Notes under the pieces: generated by a model | Told to the model about the DNA's origin: nothing | Databases searched by the model: none | What the model saw: only the letters and a program-made list of their open reading frames with translations | Shown here: positions 45,482 to 57,863 of the stretch, one piece after another | How the letters are laid out: every line of letters starts with the position of its first letter | Numbering within the stretch: the stretch's first letter is position 1 | Translations under genes and position numbers: made by a program | DNA from: Perkinsus olseni | Taxonomy: Eukaryota; Perkinsozoa; Perkinsida; Perkinsidae | Assembly (NCBI GenBank): GCA_013115135.1 | Contig: JABANP010000142.1 | Span: forward strand, 1-64,000 | DNA length: 64,000 bases | Direction: 5' to 3'

Positions 45482-46749
45482 CTAGCGTTTATTGCTATTG
45501 TGGGATTGGTCAGCATCAGCAATCGCTCGGAACTGGTCTGCCAAGCTACACAGATTCCGCCTTGCGAATGAGTATGCTTTGTATGATCTCCTTGGTCGTC
45601 CAGATCCTCCGGGATTCATCCCTGTATCATACAGCCAGCGATGGCATCCTTCAAATCGATTCGAAGTATTACCTGGGATAGTCTGTCTGAAAAATGGTGG
45701 TGGTATGAGAGTACCAGCCTCGACATCATCAGCCTCGGTATCTTCTTCACCTACCAACAGAAAGACTTCGTCCACTCAGACCTAACACTTGCTAAGTACC
45801 GCCGTTGTCAACTCTTCGCTTTATAGTATTTGCGAACGGTCCGATAATCTTCTGCATCTCATCCGTCTTGGTGAAAGGCTCAAATGGAGTCACATCAAGC
45901 ATAGCATGATTACAGTCGAAGACCACACATCCCTCGTTAAAACCTACGCCCCATCGAGGTGGGCGTTAAGTGGTGAATCGACGGCGACGGTACTACCTGT
46001 TATACCGCCATGAACTTGAAATGAAGGCCTACGAGCGAGTAGATCTAGTAGCTTGGCGTTATAGCTGAGGGGGATGGTATGGAGACCAATACCGTAACAT
46101 CCCTGCATCTGTATTACAGTGGATGGCATTGATCCAGATAAAGGAAGCCTTGCCATGCATAGTATGGTGTACGTCGTAGCCGGCACTCATAGCCTGACAT
46201 ACTCCTAGTAACAACATAGTAAACTCGAGATACCACTACTACCAGCATGCTCAAAATCATAAACATCCGGATGGCTTTCTATATCCTCTTCAGTAGCTGG
46301 ATAATGGACTAAGTCATCCTTCCATGGCCCAGTACACTTAGATACCTGCCCTTATCTCATCCCTCAGTCAACAGAGTTACTGTGACTATTACGAATGCAT
46401 CGAATTGGTCACGTTGTGGTGTAGTGAGCAGTTCTACATTGGACTGATTCCTCAGTAAACTAAGCTGTTTCTCCTCTATCATCGAAGCATCGTCGTCAAG
46501 CGTAGAGGAGGACGGCAGACCTACCCACCAACAACAGCCTTCTGGTGCGCTTTTTACGGAGTAGTAAATAATTACCCCTATAAAACCTGGCGATGCAGCA
46601 TGTGGACAGCTCTTAGGCCGCAGACTCTCGTCCTTGCGCTCCTCCTCGTCATCATTATCACTCGAGCACTCTGGTATCTTTAATGATACTGCTACCCTAT
46701 AAGTAGGCTTCCTTTGAGAAGATGTAGATTCAGCAGTACTAGCCTCCAT
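45482..46749 (-). CDS. uncharacterised protein, convergent with dynamin gene
   Basis: Minus-strand exons from ATG 46749 (MEASTAESTSSQRKPTYRVA) through an acidic stretch (SSDNDDEEERKDES) and GFIGVIIYYSVKSAPEGCCW. The next exon is CTGPWKDDLVHYPATEEDI and ESHPDVYDFEHAG (about 46230-46345). Then comes LLLGVCQAMSAGYDVHHTMH and GKASFIWINAIHCNTDAGML (about 46100-46210), ending RYWSPYHP. Another exon is FNEGCVVFDCNHAMLDVTPF, EPFTKTDEMQKIIGPFANT (about 45845-45955). The last gives VDEVFLLVGEEDTEADDVEA and a Ser/Arg-rich end near 45482. Conserved-looking Cys and His residues in the two middle exons hint at an enzyme, but no family could be named. Further minus frames at 45105-45338 may be a last exon overlapping the dynamin 3' end. 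Confidence 0.5.
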
Positions 46750-47699
46750 AACAAATAAAACTACAGTAATGATGTAACCTCATCGCGACGCTCAACTGCG
46801 CAGATTATCGGGCCGTTGGGGAATTTGTTAGTCCTGGTAAGTGCGCAAGATTGCAAGTTACCGCTCGGCAAGAAAATTTTTTTCCGTTCGCTTCTGCCTC
46901 AAAAAATCATGGCAGATGGTGAAAATCTAACTCTGGCTCTGGAGGAAATTTGGTGGAAGAGAGGAAACTGTGTTAAGAGGAAGAGAACTGTGGCAGAAGG
47001 AAGAGAACTGTGGCAGAAGAGAGGATATAGGTTCGCACCGGGTTTGAGTTGTTTTCGAAACTCGGAGTCTGTATAATTAACGTGTATAAATCGTTTCCAG
47101 ATGCGTTTCTGAGTTCCAGATTAGGTTCACTCAGCAGAGGGGTAGTCTACGGTAGTCGATAGAAGAGTTTCATGACCAAACCGCCATTGGAAAGCAATCC
47201 TCCCTCCAGCCCGTTCGCCAGGCAGTCGGTTTTGGTTGAGTACGGCGGCGGCTCCCCTTACTAAGCGTAAGAGCTCGGCTGTTTATTATTGCGGACGCAA
47301 GACCAACACCAGACACCAAAACGGCAACACCAACTCGATCAATATCCGTAGCCTACAGTGAATGCATGGAGAGCACGAAGCCTCGAGTCACCGTCAATGA
47401 AGGTGAAATACTTTCCTTTGCTACATAGACGAGTTACCCCTCTGTCAATCAGCACTAGGGCCGATACCTTTTGAAGCGTCGCGGCAGCAAGAACCCCTCC
47501 TCTCATCCTCGCAATCTACCCGTGGGGTAACTGTACAGTATCCAGTGGAGAGTCGGTACAACAACAGTGATGAAGAGAATATTAGATGGATGGATAACGT
47601 CGACCAAAGAGGTTATCTCCCAAGGATAATTACTCCTCGGTCCAAGTTCGACCAACATTCCGTAGTGTCCTCATTATAGTACGGTACCACATAACAGCG
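46750..47699. other. intergenic with small plus-strand open frame
   Basis: A plus-strand frame at 46816-47076 contains an ATG at 46909 (MADGENLTLALEEIWWKRG) and a basic repeat-derived tail; it may be a small exon or chance. Nothing is recognised from 47080 to 47699. Confidence 0.35.
46981..47020. repeat. direct tandem repeat, 20-bp unit, two copies
   Basis: AAGAGAACTGTGGCAGAAGG at 46981-47000 is followed by the same sequence with one change at 47001-47020. A related purine-rich copy lies just upstream (46957-46980). Confidence 0.9.
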
Positions 47700-50600
47700 T
47701 CTTCTTCAGGGGAAGCTGATATCATCTCCACGCCCCTTGAGGGTATCATCGGATGGGGTCAACCATTCGCTGGCCGCCCGTACCAGGCCAACTGCACACA
47801 TCAACTTCGACGAGGCCGCGTTCGACAGGTAGCCAAATGGTCTCCGGCCATCCGGTCCATCTTCAGCAGCTCAGGTATTTCCGTAACTTCCAAAGAATCC
47901 AGAGGTGCAAGCATGTATTATACGGCCGAGTCTGGGGCATACCGACCACCCGGTACATCTCCGCCAGAGTCGATGGAAGATCGTACCACTCACTTGGTAG
48001 TTTCGACCGCGACTGGGCAGGCCCTTATACCCCTGTGCTGATAGATTCCTCAAGTGTCGCTGGCACCCACACCCTCCGTTGAGTCAGTGGCCACCGATAC
48101 CCCAGCGTACAGTGTATCATTGCGTCAGCCCGACATGGTAGACCGGGCCACATCTCCCAATCAGATGGCCGAGGAATACGAGGACTGCCGGGGTAGCTAG
48201 CACTCAAGCGCCTAGAGTGGGGACGCGAAAGGGCGGAACGGCAACTGGCACCTGCGGCACCAAGCGCTTATCTGGCACCATAAGCACCAGACACTTATGC
48301 GGCAATAAGCGGAACCAGAGAGATGCCGGCGCTCTGGAGAGTGGTGGGTGTCGAGACGCGGTCCTGGAGGGTGGCAGGGGGGTTGAGGGGAGATCTCCTA
48401 GAAAGGGGCCTGCCCGCCACGATGATCCGTTGGAGTTGGAAGTCGACCAAACACCACCGAGTGTGCACCTATCTGAGGATGAGGTCGATGCGTCCATCGA
48501 TAGTTCTGCAGCGAGTGTAGGCAGATGATGGAGTAAGATAGTACTTATCCATCATCAGGTATCCAATACCATCACACCGAACTCTCCCTCCTCCCGTACT
48601 GCCACTGGTGGAAGTAGAACACTTGGTTGTGTCAGTACTGGAGAGATGCCTCGAGGATGCCAATACCCCTCGTGGACACTACTCCCCTGCAAACAGAGAT
48701 GGGGACGTAGAACACCATGTGGCCGACAAGGCAGGTGTGGCTAGGGCCATCAGTCCACATCCTGGGGGCCGGTCGAGGAGCAGGTGATAAATCGTAGTGA
48801 CTTAAGGACTGCGCATCCGGTAGAATATGATAGACCTGCGAAGCGGTCCAGTACAACGCGGAGTAAGAGACGGAGTACCTCTGCTAAGGATGATGCAGCG
48901 GACAAAGAGCTGGAGATCCGCCAGAGGAGGGCATCGAGTATGAGGGAGACCAAGGAGGAGAGGGAGAGGAGGCTGAGTACTAAGCAATGGCACTCGTCAC
49001 TCGAGGGGCTCCTTGCAGAACTCGTACACAGAGCTCCTCCGACGCCGGTCAGAGTAGAGAGACAGGACCCGACTGAGGATAATGAGGTTAGGAAGGACCG
49101 GCCCAAACACGGGATGGAGGGATGGTAGACATGCACGTTGGCAACTAGCAGGGACTCTGATCCTAGGTATAGTTCGCGGAGGGCACGAAGTCTGGTGCGG
49201 GAGAGGGCGAGGGAGGGAGTGTTGATGCACGCACGCGAGGAGACTATTGCCGCATTGGCTAAGATCGAGTCCGTCGCCAGACGTCGGGTGAGCTGATTAG
49301 TCCTGCATTACCACGGCATAGGGCCACTGCAGGAGGAACGCCAGAAAAGACGGGTGCCAAGCCATATAGTACCGCGGAGAGCCTCTACGACTTCGCGTGG
49401 TGATAACCCTTCCGTGGACGGGCCCAGGCATACCCCTGCGCGAAGTACGTGTAAGCAGGTCCTGATCGTATAGGGCTGACCCACGGATTACCAGGTGACA
49501 CGTCGTCGAGGAGGATGATCTCAGCAGGGCATTCGGATGATGGCAGCCCTCTGCCGCCAACTGGGCTGAGCTTACGTCTGGAAGAGGTATCAGCAAGCCT
49601 TGCGAGGAGCGCAGTATCGACTGCACGGAGCTCGGCGTCGAAGAAAGAGAGGAACCGTAGCGCTCAAAAGAAGTTATCCTCCGGCATCTCTACCGCCGAA
49701 GCAGCGGATGAGGAGAGTACCATGATTCTCTCGAAGAGCATTAAATGAAGGTCTCCCCTCTGGCAGGTAACTCCTCCCCGCCGCACGGGCCAACGGACTC
49801 TGGAAGCACCGCCTCGGTCCATGATAGAATATTAGCCGAAGTGGAGATGCTCAGCCTTGCCTGCTCACTGCGCCCAGGAGGCCCGGGTGTACAGGAGGAT
49901 ACACCGGAGAGAGATGGAGGCATGCGCCCACCCTCCCGTGGAGCAGAATCCTGGAGGCCATTGGGGAAGACTGGGTGGATCACACCAGAAGAGGCTGCCG
50001 GAGAGAGTCCTGGCCGACCACAGCAGGGTCATCATTTGCCACCGGGTAGTCGGGCACCCGCGTGTCTCGATGCTCGACCCATCGATACTTGGTTCCTTCA
50101 GCAGCCTTCCGGCCACCCTCAAGGGGAGGCTCCTATCTGCACTACGAACAGCGTGCGTCTTCCTCTTATCTCGATGACGGCAGGGCTACTAGTTGGGAGG
50201 CCTTAGAACCCCGAGTGAGGATCTTTACCAGTCGACGAGCAGCTTCCTCAGCGTACCGTTTGATCGGACGTTCTAGTGACTTCAGGAGGGCAGTATCGTC
50301 TCGACACTACCAGATTTGCTCACCGATGGCGATGCAGGCTATGAGCCGATCGATCGAGGGCTCCAGGACAGGGATGCTCCAACTCCATCACGTAAGTGTT
50401 GTCATATGTTCTGTCACCTCGCCACTCTCTCAAAGGGTCAGGTGGGCAAACAGCAGAGCATTCAGCGAGCAGATCATCATCCATTGAGATCATAGGCTGC
50501 GAAAGTGTTGTCAGCATTGTACGTGGGTGGTGTCATCAAAACGAAGCATTCACCCTCCCTTGCTAGGATGTTGACATCTCTCCGGGTGCCGCCGAACCTC

Positions 50601-50902
50601 TTCTCGGCCATTCAACGGAATATACCGGCATCGACGGGATGAGTGACGTCCTTGTGGACGAAGTTCAAGAAAGAGCGGAGGAGTTGGGAGACAATATCGA
50701 TTCGAGCAATTACGATGTACGGTGGTGTAAAGCAGCTCGGCCAACTCCTGGTCTGCCTGGATTGCCATGCTGCCTAACAGTAGTCACTAGGCCTTCTCAG
50801 GAAGGGCCACGTGATCGGTCTCCGTCATTGACCTCGCAGCGTCGAAGCTTAACCCCGGCTATCAATGAATTGATTGCCGAGTTCTTGGCCGACTGTGAAT
50901 AG
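47700..50902 (+). CDS. Ser/Arg/Glu-rich disordered protein with coiled-coil segments
   Basis: Plus-strand exons of biased composition. A Ser/Thr/Pro-rich part includes SSGEADIISTPLEGIIGWG (about 47700-47760) and MYYTAESGAYRPPGTSPPES (about 47910-47970). VDQTPPSVHLSEDEVDASID lies at 48440-48500. A strongly charged basic/acidic stretch is KELEIRQRRASSMRETKEER (48900-48960), then RRARSLVRERAREGVLMHA and ETIAALAKIESVARR. Ser-rich helices follow (ISAGHSDDGSPLPPTG, SLARSAVSTARSSASKKERN), then HDRILAEVEMLSLACSLRPG (49820-49880). The 3' part has LVDEVQERAEELGDNIDSS and ends TPAINELIAEFLADCE, stop TAG 50900-50902. No domain is recognised. Exon borders and the start are approximate; more than one gene is possible. 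Confidence 0.4.
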
Positions 50903-51322
50903 AGGCACTTGCGACTCGCAAGTTGCGAGGGACCTGTCCAGCCCGCCCGTGCTATCAGAAATATCTGATTGGAGTCCTGACGTGATCAGCATGATTTCGG
51001 GTTCTATCTTCCATAACGTCTGTTTTGTTTTGTTATGGCTAGTGATGTTGGATCAGCGAGTACCTGGTTTCTTCGAGGGTCCGATTATTAGTGGAGTTTG
51101 TCTCCGGAGGAGACTACGTCAGTCGGTGGCGCCACTCAGCAATGGGTGTGCCGATGTACGGTCCCCAATCGCATCAGAAAGACTACGAAACTCAACATTG
51201 ACATTAGAACTCTCAGAAGCTATTCGGATTCGTGACTTTCACACACTACAGTGAGAATTATCTGCATGAAAAACATTCCCAAGTCCAGAGCATCCTCTCT
51301 GTCCAATGGGATGTATGCGTAA

Positions 51323-52359
51323 TCAATTAAAGGGGTTAAGAATGACGATTCCAACTCCAAAGGTGGTATATGAATCGGAGGAATCAGAACGAGCCGTCGT
51401 TGAACTCTTCACCATCGCCGTGGTGCTCGTAGTAGTTCTGGTAGCCACCGTGGATGAGCTCGTGGGCTCCGTACCGATGCCGCCAGTTGGTGAGCTGGAG
51501 ATATGCATCTTGGTAGAAGTACTTCCTAACCCATCCAAAGACGTGGAAACGGCGACGCTTGGTGTCGCGGTGGTAGCGTCGCTCGCTGAAGAGGTTATCA
51601 TTGAACTTGATGCATCACTGGCACCACCAGTGGCACTTTTCGAGTCGGTGATGGGGGCCACAGACGAGCCGGTCGCCGTGTGAGTGTTGGAGGTTACCAT
51701 TGAGATTGATGAGGGAGTGGCAGGCGAAACCGAATGATGTCTCGTCGTAGTCATGGAGCTAGGCACAGCAGTGTGAGTAAGCATTTCAGATCGATATTCC
51801 GTGGTTAACATCCCGCTCGTGGTGGCTTCGACGACACGCGTCGTACTCTGAGGCGAAGTTGCCTCTTCTGTGCCTGACTGGTCGTCCACTGAAGTTGGAA
51901 CACTTCCAGTAGTCGGGCAGGCCGTAGTTACAGATGCAGGAGCGCCTGTAGACGTAGTCGCGGTCGTAGTAGAAGCTCCCTGCTCGCCCCTCAAGCTAGA
52001 GACACCATCTGTTGGGCTCTGTGATGTGCGAAGCTGGGTCGTATAGGTTGCATTATGACCAGGGGGTGGGCAACACTCCCGTCACATGTCATCAATGCAA
52101 GGGTCTGATCGTCACAGGTTGAGTCATTAGGGTGGAAGCACGGGGTACCGTCAGGTTTTATATAGATACCAAAACACGTGGGAGGGTCTTGCCAGTACTT
52201 GCAGTATGTCTCATGAGACAGAGGGTCACTGCTGCACGCACTGATAGACTGACAGGCCAGGACACAGTTGATGTTGGGGTCGATGGCCGTGGGAGAGACG
52301 ATGGTGACGAGGTTCCCGAAAAAGGCCAAGATATACATTGCCATGACGGATACGGACAT
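51323..52359 (-). CDS. secreted or surface mucin-like Ser/Thr-rich protein
   Basis: ATG 52359 opens MSVSVMAMYILAFFGNLVTI, a good signal peptide, followed by a Cys-rich globular part with eight or more Cys (INCVLACQSISACSSDPLSH, YCKYWQDPPTCFGIY, PCFHPNDSTCDDQTLALMTC). A 41-nt intron (GTCATA...TCACAG, about 52020-52062) joins this to SPTDGVSSLRGEQGAS. About 220 residues then follow, nearly half Ser and Thr, with Ala, Pro and Val, typical of heavy O-glycosylation. The C terminus (TTFGVGIVILNPFN) is weakly hydrophobic and could be a short lipid-anchor signal, though no clear omega site is seen. A cell-wall or surface role is inferred. The Cys-rich head was not matched to a named domain. Confidence 0.75.
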
Positions 52360-53133
52360 ATATATTTAGCAAAGACGGAGAGAACTCGAGGAGGGCGGCA
52401 GATGCAGGCGGGGCGAAGCGTGGAAATAGTCCATCTCACTAATCTTCGGTCCAAGCGGATCTAGCAGTCGAAAATGGCATGGAGCCCTCAGTATTAGCAG
52501 ACTTGGTCAACTCAACGCAAATCATTGTGGGAGGGGGCAACAACAGCGATAAGTGATATGATTTACGTAATAGATTGCTACATGGAGCTAGACCCGACAA
52601 CCATGCCAAAAATTTAGTGTAAAACATGAATCTGGTTATGAGGTAATTATTGAGTGAACTTCTCACGACATAGTGCATCATTAAAAGGTTCCACGGACAC
52701 TCGATAGGCGATTACAGGAATATGATTTCATCGTCATCCACGCAGTGACAGCCACGACCACAAAACACATACTTCCATCAGGAACCAGGGACACTCGTTT
52801 CATTATACACCGATGCTACTTTTGCCTGAGAGCAATAGTTGGAGGATTGAAGTTATCTGGAATCAGCCCTGCAGTGACCCCTAAGCGATCATTCCTTCTC
52901 CGATATATACTACAGCAGACGAATGGATGGGGTCAGCAGCAGCATATACCAAAGTGTACGAAAAATGTATAGATTGCTCGAAAGCGTTTTAGTTAATAGC
53001 AAGGAAGAGGACTTGAAGAACTGAGAAGTTATGCTAGTTAGGCATCTTGTATGGGGATTCATTTGGCCGGAGGTGGTAGATAAGAACGAAGGGAGTCGAG
53101 ACCGCCGCAGCTGCTCCGATCTGCACTCTCCCT
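52360..53133. other. intergenic, no gene seen
   Basis: The spacer between the mucin-like gene (its promoter side) and the Ala/Gln-rich gene, both minus. It is richer in A+T than the flanks. No frame has a motif. Confidence 0.5.
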
Positions 53134-54161
53134 TCAGTTCATTAGTTGGACACACCTGAGAAAAGAGGGTAGGCTAGCTATGTTCTGATATCGTGTGCTA
53201 CTCTCTTCTTGCGGAGGAGGAGACGCCGTCGCATCATCAGTCCCACTGGTGAAATGCGCCGCGGCGGTTGCACTGGTCGAAAAGTGCAAAGGGGAGAGGT
53301 AGCCTTGGAAGATGCCGAAGGTTGGGGAACAATCAGAGCCGGGGGCGAGGCTTCCAGCTGAAGAAGCATCCATGCAGGCGTCGTCTCTTGTCAAAGTGGT
53401 CTTCTTACATGGGAAGTGCGGTGGGACAATCGGTAACATGACGTTGGAAGGACTCTGCTGTCCAAAGCGTTGTTGGTACTGCATCATCCTGAATAGACTC
53501 CAATAGTCGACATCGGATAGGGCCGACTCACCTGTATATAGCAGAGCTTGAAGGGCTGCCTTGAGGGGGCGGTGCGAAGTTCGAGAAAGGATTCACGCCG
53601 GTCATCGAGGACAACTGCGAAGGGAATGTAAAAGTCGGCGGGTGATCGATATGCCGTCTTTCACCCACCACAGTGTCACCGTCGCTGCTCGGGATTCGCG
53701 CTATAGGTGAGCCCGCGGGCAGGGGTTGTCTAATGTGGTTGATGAAAGCGCTCTGTGGCGAGAGGTCGTTAATGCTAATGTTGTCTTGGTTGTTGCCGGG
53801 TGGTGATTGTTGTGCTGCCGCTGCCGCCGCAGCTGCTGCGGCCGCTGCTGCCGCAACAGCTTGCTGATGAGCCGCCGCCACTGCTGTTGCGATCTGCGGA
53901 TTGGCGATCTGCGGATTGGGTCCCTGAGAAGGATCTCTGCCTCTTCATTGGTACTAACCGACCCTGGATGTTAATCATCATCGCAGTCGAAGATGATCAG
54001 GGACAGTCAACGTAGCAGACTGGACTGCTGAGGATGGTTGGTGGATGGCTTCTACCTGGACTCACCTGAACCATATTGGCTAGAAGCCTGGACATTATCT
54101 GTTGTTGCTGACTCGGGTTCATCGCGGATATATGATTCACTGTCGCCGATATCCCTGACAT
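53134..54161 (-). CDS. Ala/Gln/Pro-rich disordered protein
   Basis: ATG 54161 gives MSGISATVNHISAMNPSQQQ and QIMSRLLANMVQ, a possible short helix. An intron leads to NPQIANPQIATAVAAAHQQ, encoded by two direct copies of a 15-bp unit. An alanine run of about 14 residues follows (53815-53860), then NNQDNISINDLSPQSAFIN and FPSQLSSMTGVNPFSNFAPP. A last intron (GTGAGT...ATTCAG, about 53489-53531) joins SSSAIYR to MMQYQQRFGQQSPSNVMLP. The frame ends LRCVQLMN at 53134. No folded domain is seen. Composition resembles RNA-granule or transcription co-factors; it lies next to the CELF-like gene on the same strand, but a link is only a guess. Confidence 0.6.
53897..53926. repeat. 15-bp direct repeat, two copies
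   Basis: GATCTGCGGATTGG-type units are repeated in tandem and encode PQIAN-PQIAT in the Ala/Gln-rich gene. Confidence 0.8.
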
Positions 54162-54914
54162 GACGACCCAGTGTTTTAATCCCAGCAGTGCTCATCGAAC
54201 CGCGCTGCCAATGGCAGCCTGCCATTCTCAATAACACTATCTAATTTACAAACGGAATAATTGATCCACTAGCGCGTTTGAAACGTGTCTCGGCACTAGG
54301 ATAGCAGGCTGAGGTGGCAGTGGTAGCAGTAACATTGAGAGCTGTTGCAGACCACGGTAGTAGTAGGAGCAGAAGCATCGTATTTGAGCAGAAAGCTCGC
54401 ATAGACAGCAGTAGCAGGAGCAGAAACAGTGAGCTAGAAGCTCTCATAGGCGGTAGTAGTGCGGACGGATGGGTATGGTATTGGCAGTAGTAACGTAGTC
54501 AACGACAAACTGCATTGCGCGCTAGCGATAGAGTACCGTTCTCGTAGTGTGACAAGAATCATCAAAAATTAATACTTGAGCTTTTATATCGAACGAATAT
54601 TGTGGGGATATTGTTATATTAATAATGAGCACGACTTGTATCACACGATCAGAGACAGCAGCAGCAGCAGACAGAGGCAGCAAATTCTTCTCGCAGCGCT
54701 GCCTCCACCACTACTGCACCACCATCAACATCATCATCATCGCTACCACCGACAATCATTGTGGTCGAAGACAGCACCATTGGTGAGCATTAGAATCGAT
54801 CCCTCAGCAGAAATGTTCCCTACTACTCAGACCACTAAGGGACTTCATGCGAATTTGAAAGATTCTAGTGTACTTGATCACCCACTGATGGCAGCAAGAG
54901 CAGAAGCAGTATCA
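54162..54914. other. intergenic, no gene seen
   Basis: Between the Ala/Gln-rich gene and the CELF-like gene, both minus. Short frames on both strands (for example 54241-54447 minus, Leu-rich) lack splice partners. It contains a CAG stretch near 54655-54670 and several CAT units near 54730-54745. Confidence 0.45.
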
Positions 54915-57701
54915 TCATGAAAGAGGGGGCAGCTCACTAGAGAGGCTCTCCTCATACTCAAGCAGAAAATTAGTTATATCATCAGTGAAGGTACCAGTTG
55001 GGCTGGGATCCGGTATTTCATGCGCTGGTTGTTGCTGCTGCCGCTGATGTTGCGGTCCAGCAAGATAATGGTTCCCCTGATGGAGAGCCTCAATGGGCAG
55101 CATCACTCCGCCGACAGACGCCAATGGTCCGGAGGGTGGCGACTGGTCATACCTAAAGGGGAGTACGTAACGAAGTGTTAGTGAAACGCTCATCTTACGC
55201 TGTACTGGCTACTGAGCTCACGGTTGCATAGCGGTTGGAGGTGAACATCAATGGGGGACTTCCAGCAGCCCCAGGGATACCGTGTTTGAGTGGGAAGTAG
55301 GACTGAGTACCCCCCTAAGAGGAAGGCAGCATGAGTATTGATAATACCGGCTGCCATGCCATGAAGACCTGCTTACTGTTCTCGAGTTAGCCCCTCCTCC
55401 TCGGGGGCCGCCATTACGATTGTTGCTGTTACCCATACCGCCAGGCACCCAGGTCTGGTTAGTAGCATATGATACGTTGATAGATCGCGATGATCCGGGA
55501 AAACAATACTCGTTCATGGACATGGCAGCCTCCGCATCAGGAGCCTGGCCATCATGAACAGTCATGGCTATTCGAGGCTCAGGAGAGAGCACTTACATAA
55601 GCAAAGGTGACGAAGGCTGCACCCTTGGACTTCCCCTCAGAGTTAGTGAGCAATGCAACTTCGAGGATGGGACCAAACTGCCCGAACAACTGGGCCAAGT
55701 CTATTGTAGTCTTACTGTACGGTAGGCAACCCACGAAGAGCTGAAGTCAATAACTCGGATGGCCTCCGGTTGAGATGATGACGCTACCTTGGCAGGCGTG
55801 AGGTCTTCCTGTGGGAGGTTTGGACTTGGTATGAGGACACTCGGGGGTTGCCTCGTCTCAGAATTGCCTGAGGTAGCGGTGGCTGTGATGGTGGAACCAA
55901 CATGCCAGAGTTCCCTCACTTTCGGGCTCTGCAGCTCGAAGAAGACCACTAGAGGTATTAATCGGATCGGGAGACCCGTCAACCTGCACAGTAGCGAGTC
56001 GGTCGGGCGGCGCTGACCCAGTAGCCCTCCACCTACCCTTTGTTGAGAGGTACCTCCCCCACGAGTCTCGTCTCGAGGATGGCCGGTACCACTAGGCACT
56101 CTTCCAAGAGTATAGCCACTGCTGCTGATACCACTGCTCTCAGCTTCTGCAAGGAAAGCTGCTGTGAACATTAGAGGCGACAAGTAATTACTAACCTCTG
56201 CTGCTGCTAGGGGCCTTAGGGAGGGGCACCCCTCCTCCTCCTCCAACTTGTGAATTGTGAGATGATGATGGCGATTCCGTACTCGAGAAGCGCCGAATTT
56301 GATTTGCAAAGTATGCACGTACAGCCGGGAGATGCATATTATTAACATGAAATTGACGTAGATGGCAAGCTTGAACCTAATCAATCATGATAACACCTTT
56401 GAGCACAACAGCAGCAGGAGTAGTGGCGGGGGCAGAAGAGGCTATGGCTGCTCACCAGTGTGGTTGCAGGCTCTCGGGCATTGAACTTGACAAAGCAAGC
56501 ACCAGTGCTCCGACCCTGTTTCCGGAAGAGCATGAATTCCCTGATCTCCCCGTAGGCATCGAGTGCTGTGAGGAGCTCATGCTCGGCCATCTCCGTCCTA
56601 GGCAAGACGACAAAAATGATGAGAAGAGCAATATCGTCATTGTGACCACCGACGCCTACTCATCCCTGGGCAAGCCAATTAGGTAAACACGGTTCTCCCT
56701 TTTCTCGAGCTCCCCGGTAGCGTATTTTACTTGCATAGCAGCCCGAACCTATACAGAAAGCTGCCAGGTGAGGTGAGGTCCCCAATCCATCACCACCACC
56801 ACCTACATGCCCAACGTAGAACTGCCCGTGTAATCGAGCTATGCAATCGTCACAGGATTCTCTTGTAAGATACCTGATGCGGAGCGGTGGTCCTGCGGGT
56901 AGGTTCGGACGGCGGCAGAACTAGACATCATACTTAAGCCATGCACAGCCCTTGCTCCGCCCTTCCCTGTCCCGTTGAATGGCCAACTCCACGATGTCAC
57001 CGAATTGTGCGAAGAGTGGGTACCTGAGGGTCGAGCCAGTGCAAAGAGAGGTCAAGCATGAGACTGTAGCCTACAAGTCATGCTCCGTCGTGTCGAATGG
57101 CAAGCAGCCTACAAAAAGCTTATACGGTCCCTCGTCGTCACAGTGACTCGTGTTAACACCATGCTCCTGTCAACTCCAATAAGAGAGGACATCCCGAGTA
57201 TGCACTGCCTACCCAGGCCATACGATTCAGCCATGTGATCTCATCACCATCCTCTATGACGCTCGGGTGGAAGGATGATGACCCCTCAGATGGCGATACG
57301 CCAGGTTTCCCTCCTCCTGCTGCAGCTGCCGATCCGACGACACTGGATGGTACGTAATACTAGTGGGATGCGGAAGATGCTGCGCTCACTTACCTCGCAC
57401 CTCCTGAGACGCTGCCTGTCTCCGACTTGCCAGGAGATAGTGACTGAGGCACCTGATCGTCAGAGTCATGCTGCTGCCGCTATCACTGTCGATAGGTGGG
57501 TCCTACAAAGTCCTGCGCATCAGCTTTGAGCCTTCCGCTATACGCACTCCGTGACTCCGACGAGCTTTCATCAGATCCTGAAGTCAATGGTCATACCGCT
57601 CACATCACGTTGCATTCCCACGTCTTACCGGGACTGCCGGGCGGCTCTTCGTGTGGGGACGAACCTCGCCCCGATGATAAGTGGGTCGTCGGGGTTGGCA
57701 T
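54915..57701 (-). CDS. CELF/Bruno-like RNA-binding protein with three RRMs
   Basis: An mRNA-binding regulator of splicing, decay or translation. It starts at ATG 57701 (MPTPTTHLSSGRGSSPHE), preceded by CCTTAG, a possible splice acceptor. A Ser-rich leader follows. RRM1: KLFVGCLPFDTTEHDL, an intron, then YPLFAQFGDIVELAIQRDRE and RSKGCAWLKYD (about 56920-57120). RRM1 ends MQVKYATGELEKRENR and runs into RRM2: RVYLIGLPRDE, a phase-2 intron, ELLTALDAYGEIREFML and STGACFVKFNAREPATTL (about 56430-56690). A linker of about 180 residues, Ser/Gly/Pro-rich, separates RRM3: after a 48-nt intron LFVGCLPYSKTTIDLAQLFG, ILEVALLTNSEGKSKGAAF (about 55590-55740), then SRSINVSYATNQ. The C terminus is Gln/Pro-rich and ends EESLSSELPPLS at 54915. 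Two close RRMs plus a distant third is the CELF/Bruno layout. Confidence 0.85.
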
Positions 57702-57863
57702 CACTAAGGTACTACTTCTACTGAATCCCTCTACCCATGACGAGGGCCCCCTAGAATGCCCACCAACATTGATAATAGGAGAATAGAAACGTATAATGAT
57801 GATAATGATACGGCATGCACAGCGCCATTCTACACTTGTCGATTATTCACAGGTTACAGCACT

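Noticed and set aside
45260..45690. linker-histone-like winged helix on the plus strand (RYSEILRDV, GTSYSVIERWI)
   Set aside because: The neighbouring exons at 45830-46750 are clearly minus-strand coding; the plus frame has no start, no basic tail and no supporting splice sites.
35..47360. spliced-leader RNA gene (search for the dinoflagellate/perkinsid leader)
   Set aside because: Only a partial CCGTAGCC match near 47348 was found, without the rest of the leader or a donor site.
54576..54920. plus-strand gene rich in His and Gln
   Set aside because: It arises from CAG/CAT tracts in the spacer of the minus-strand CELF-like gene, with no splice partner.
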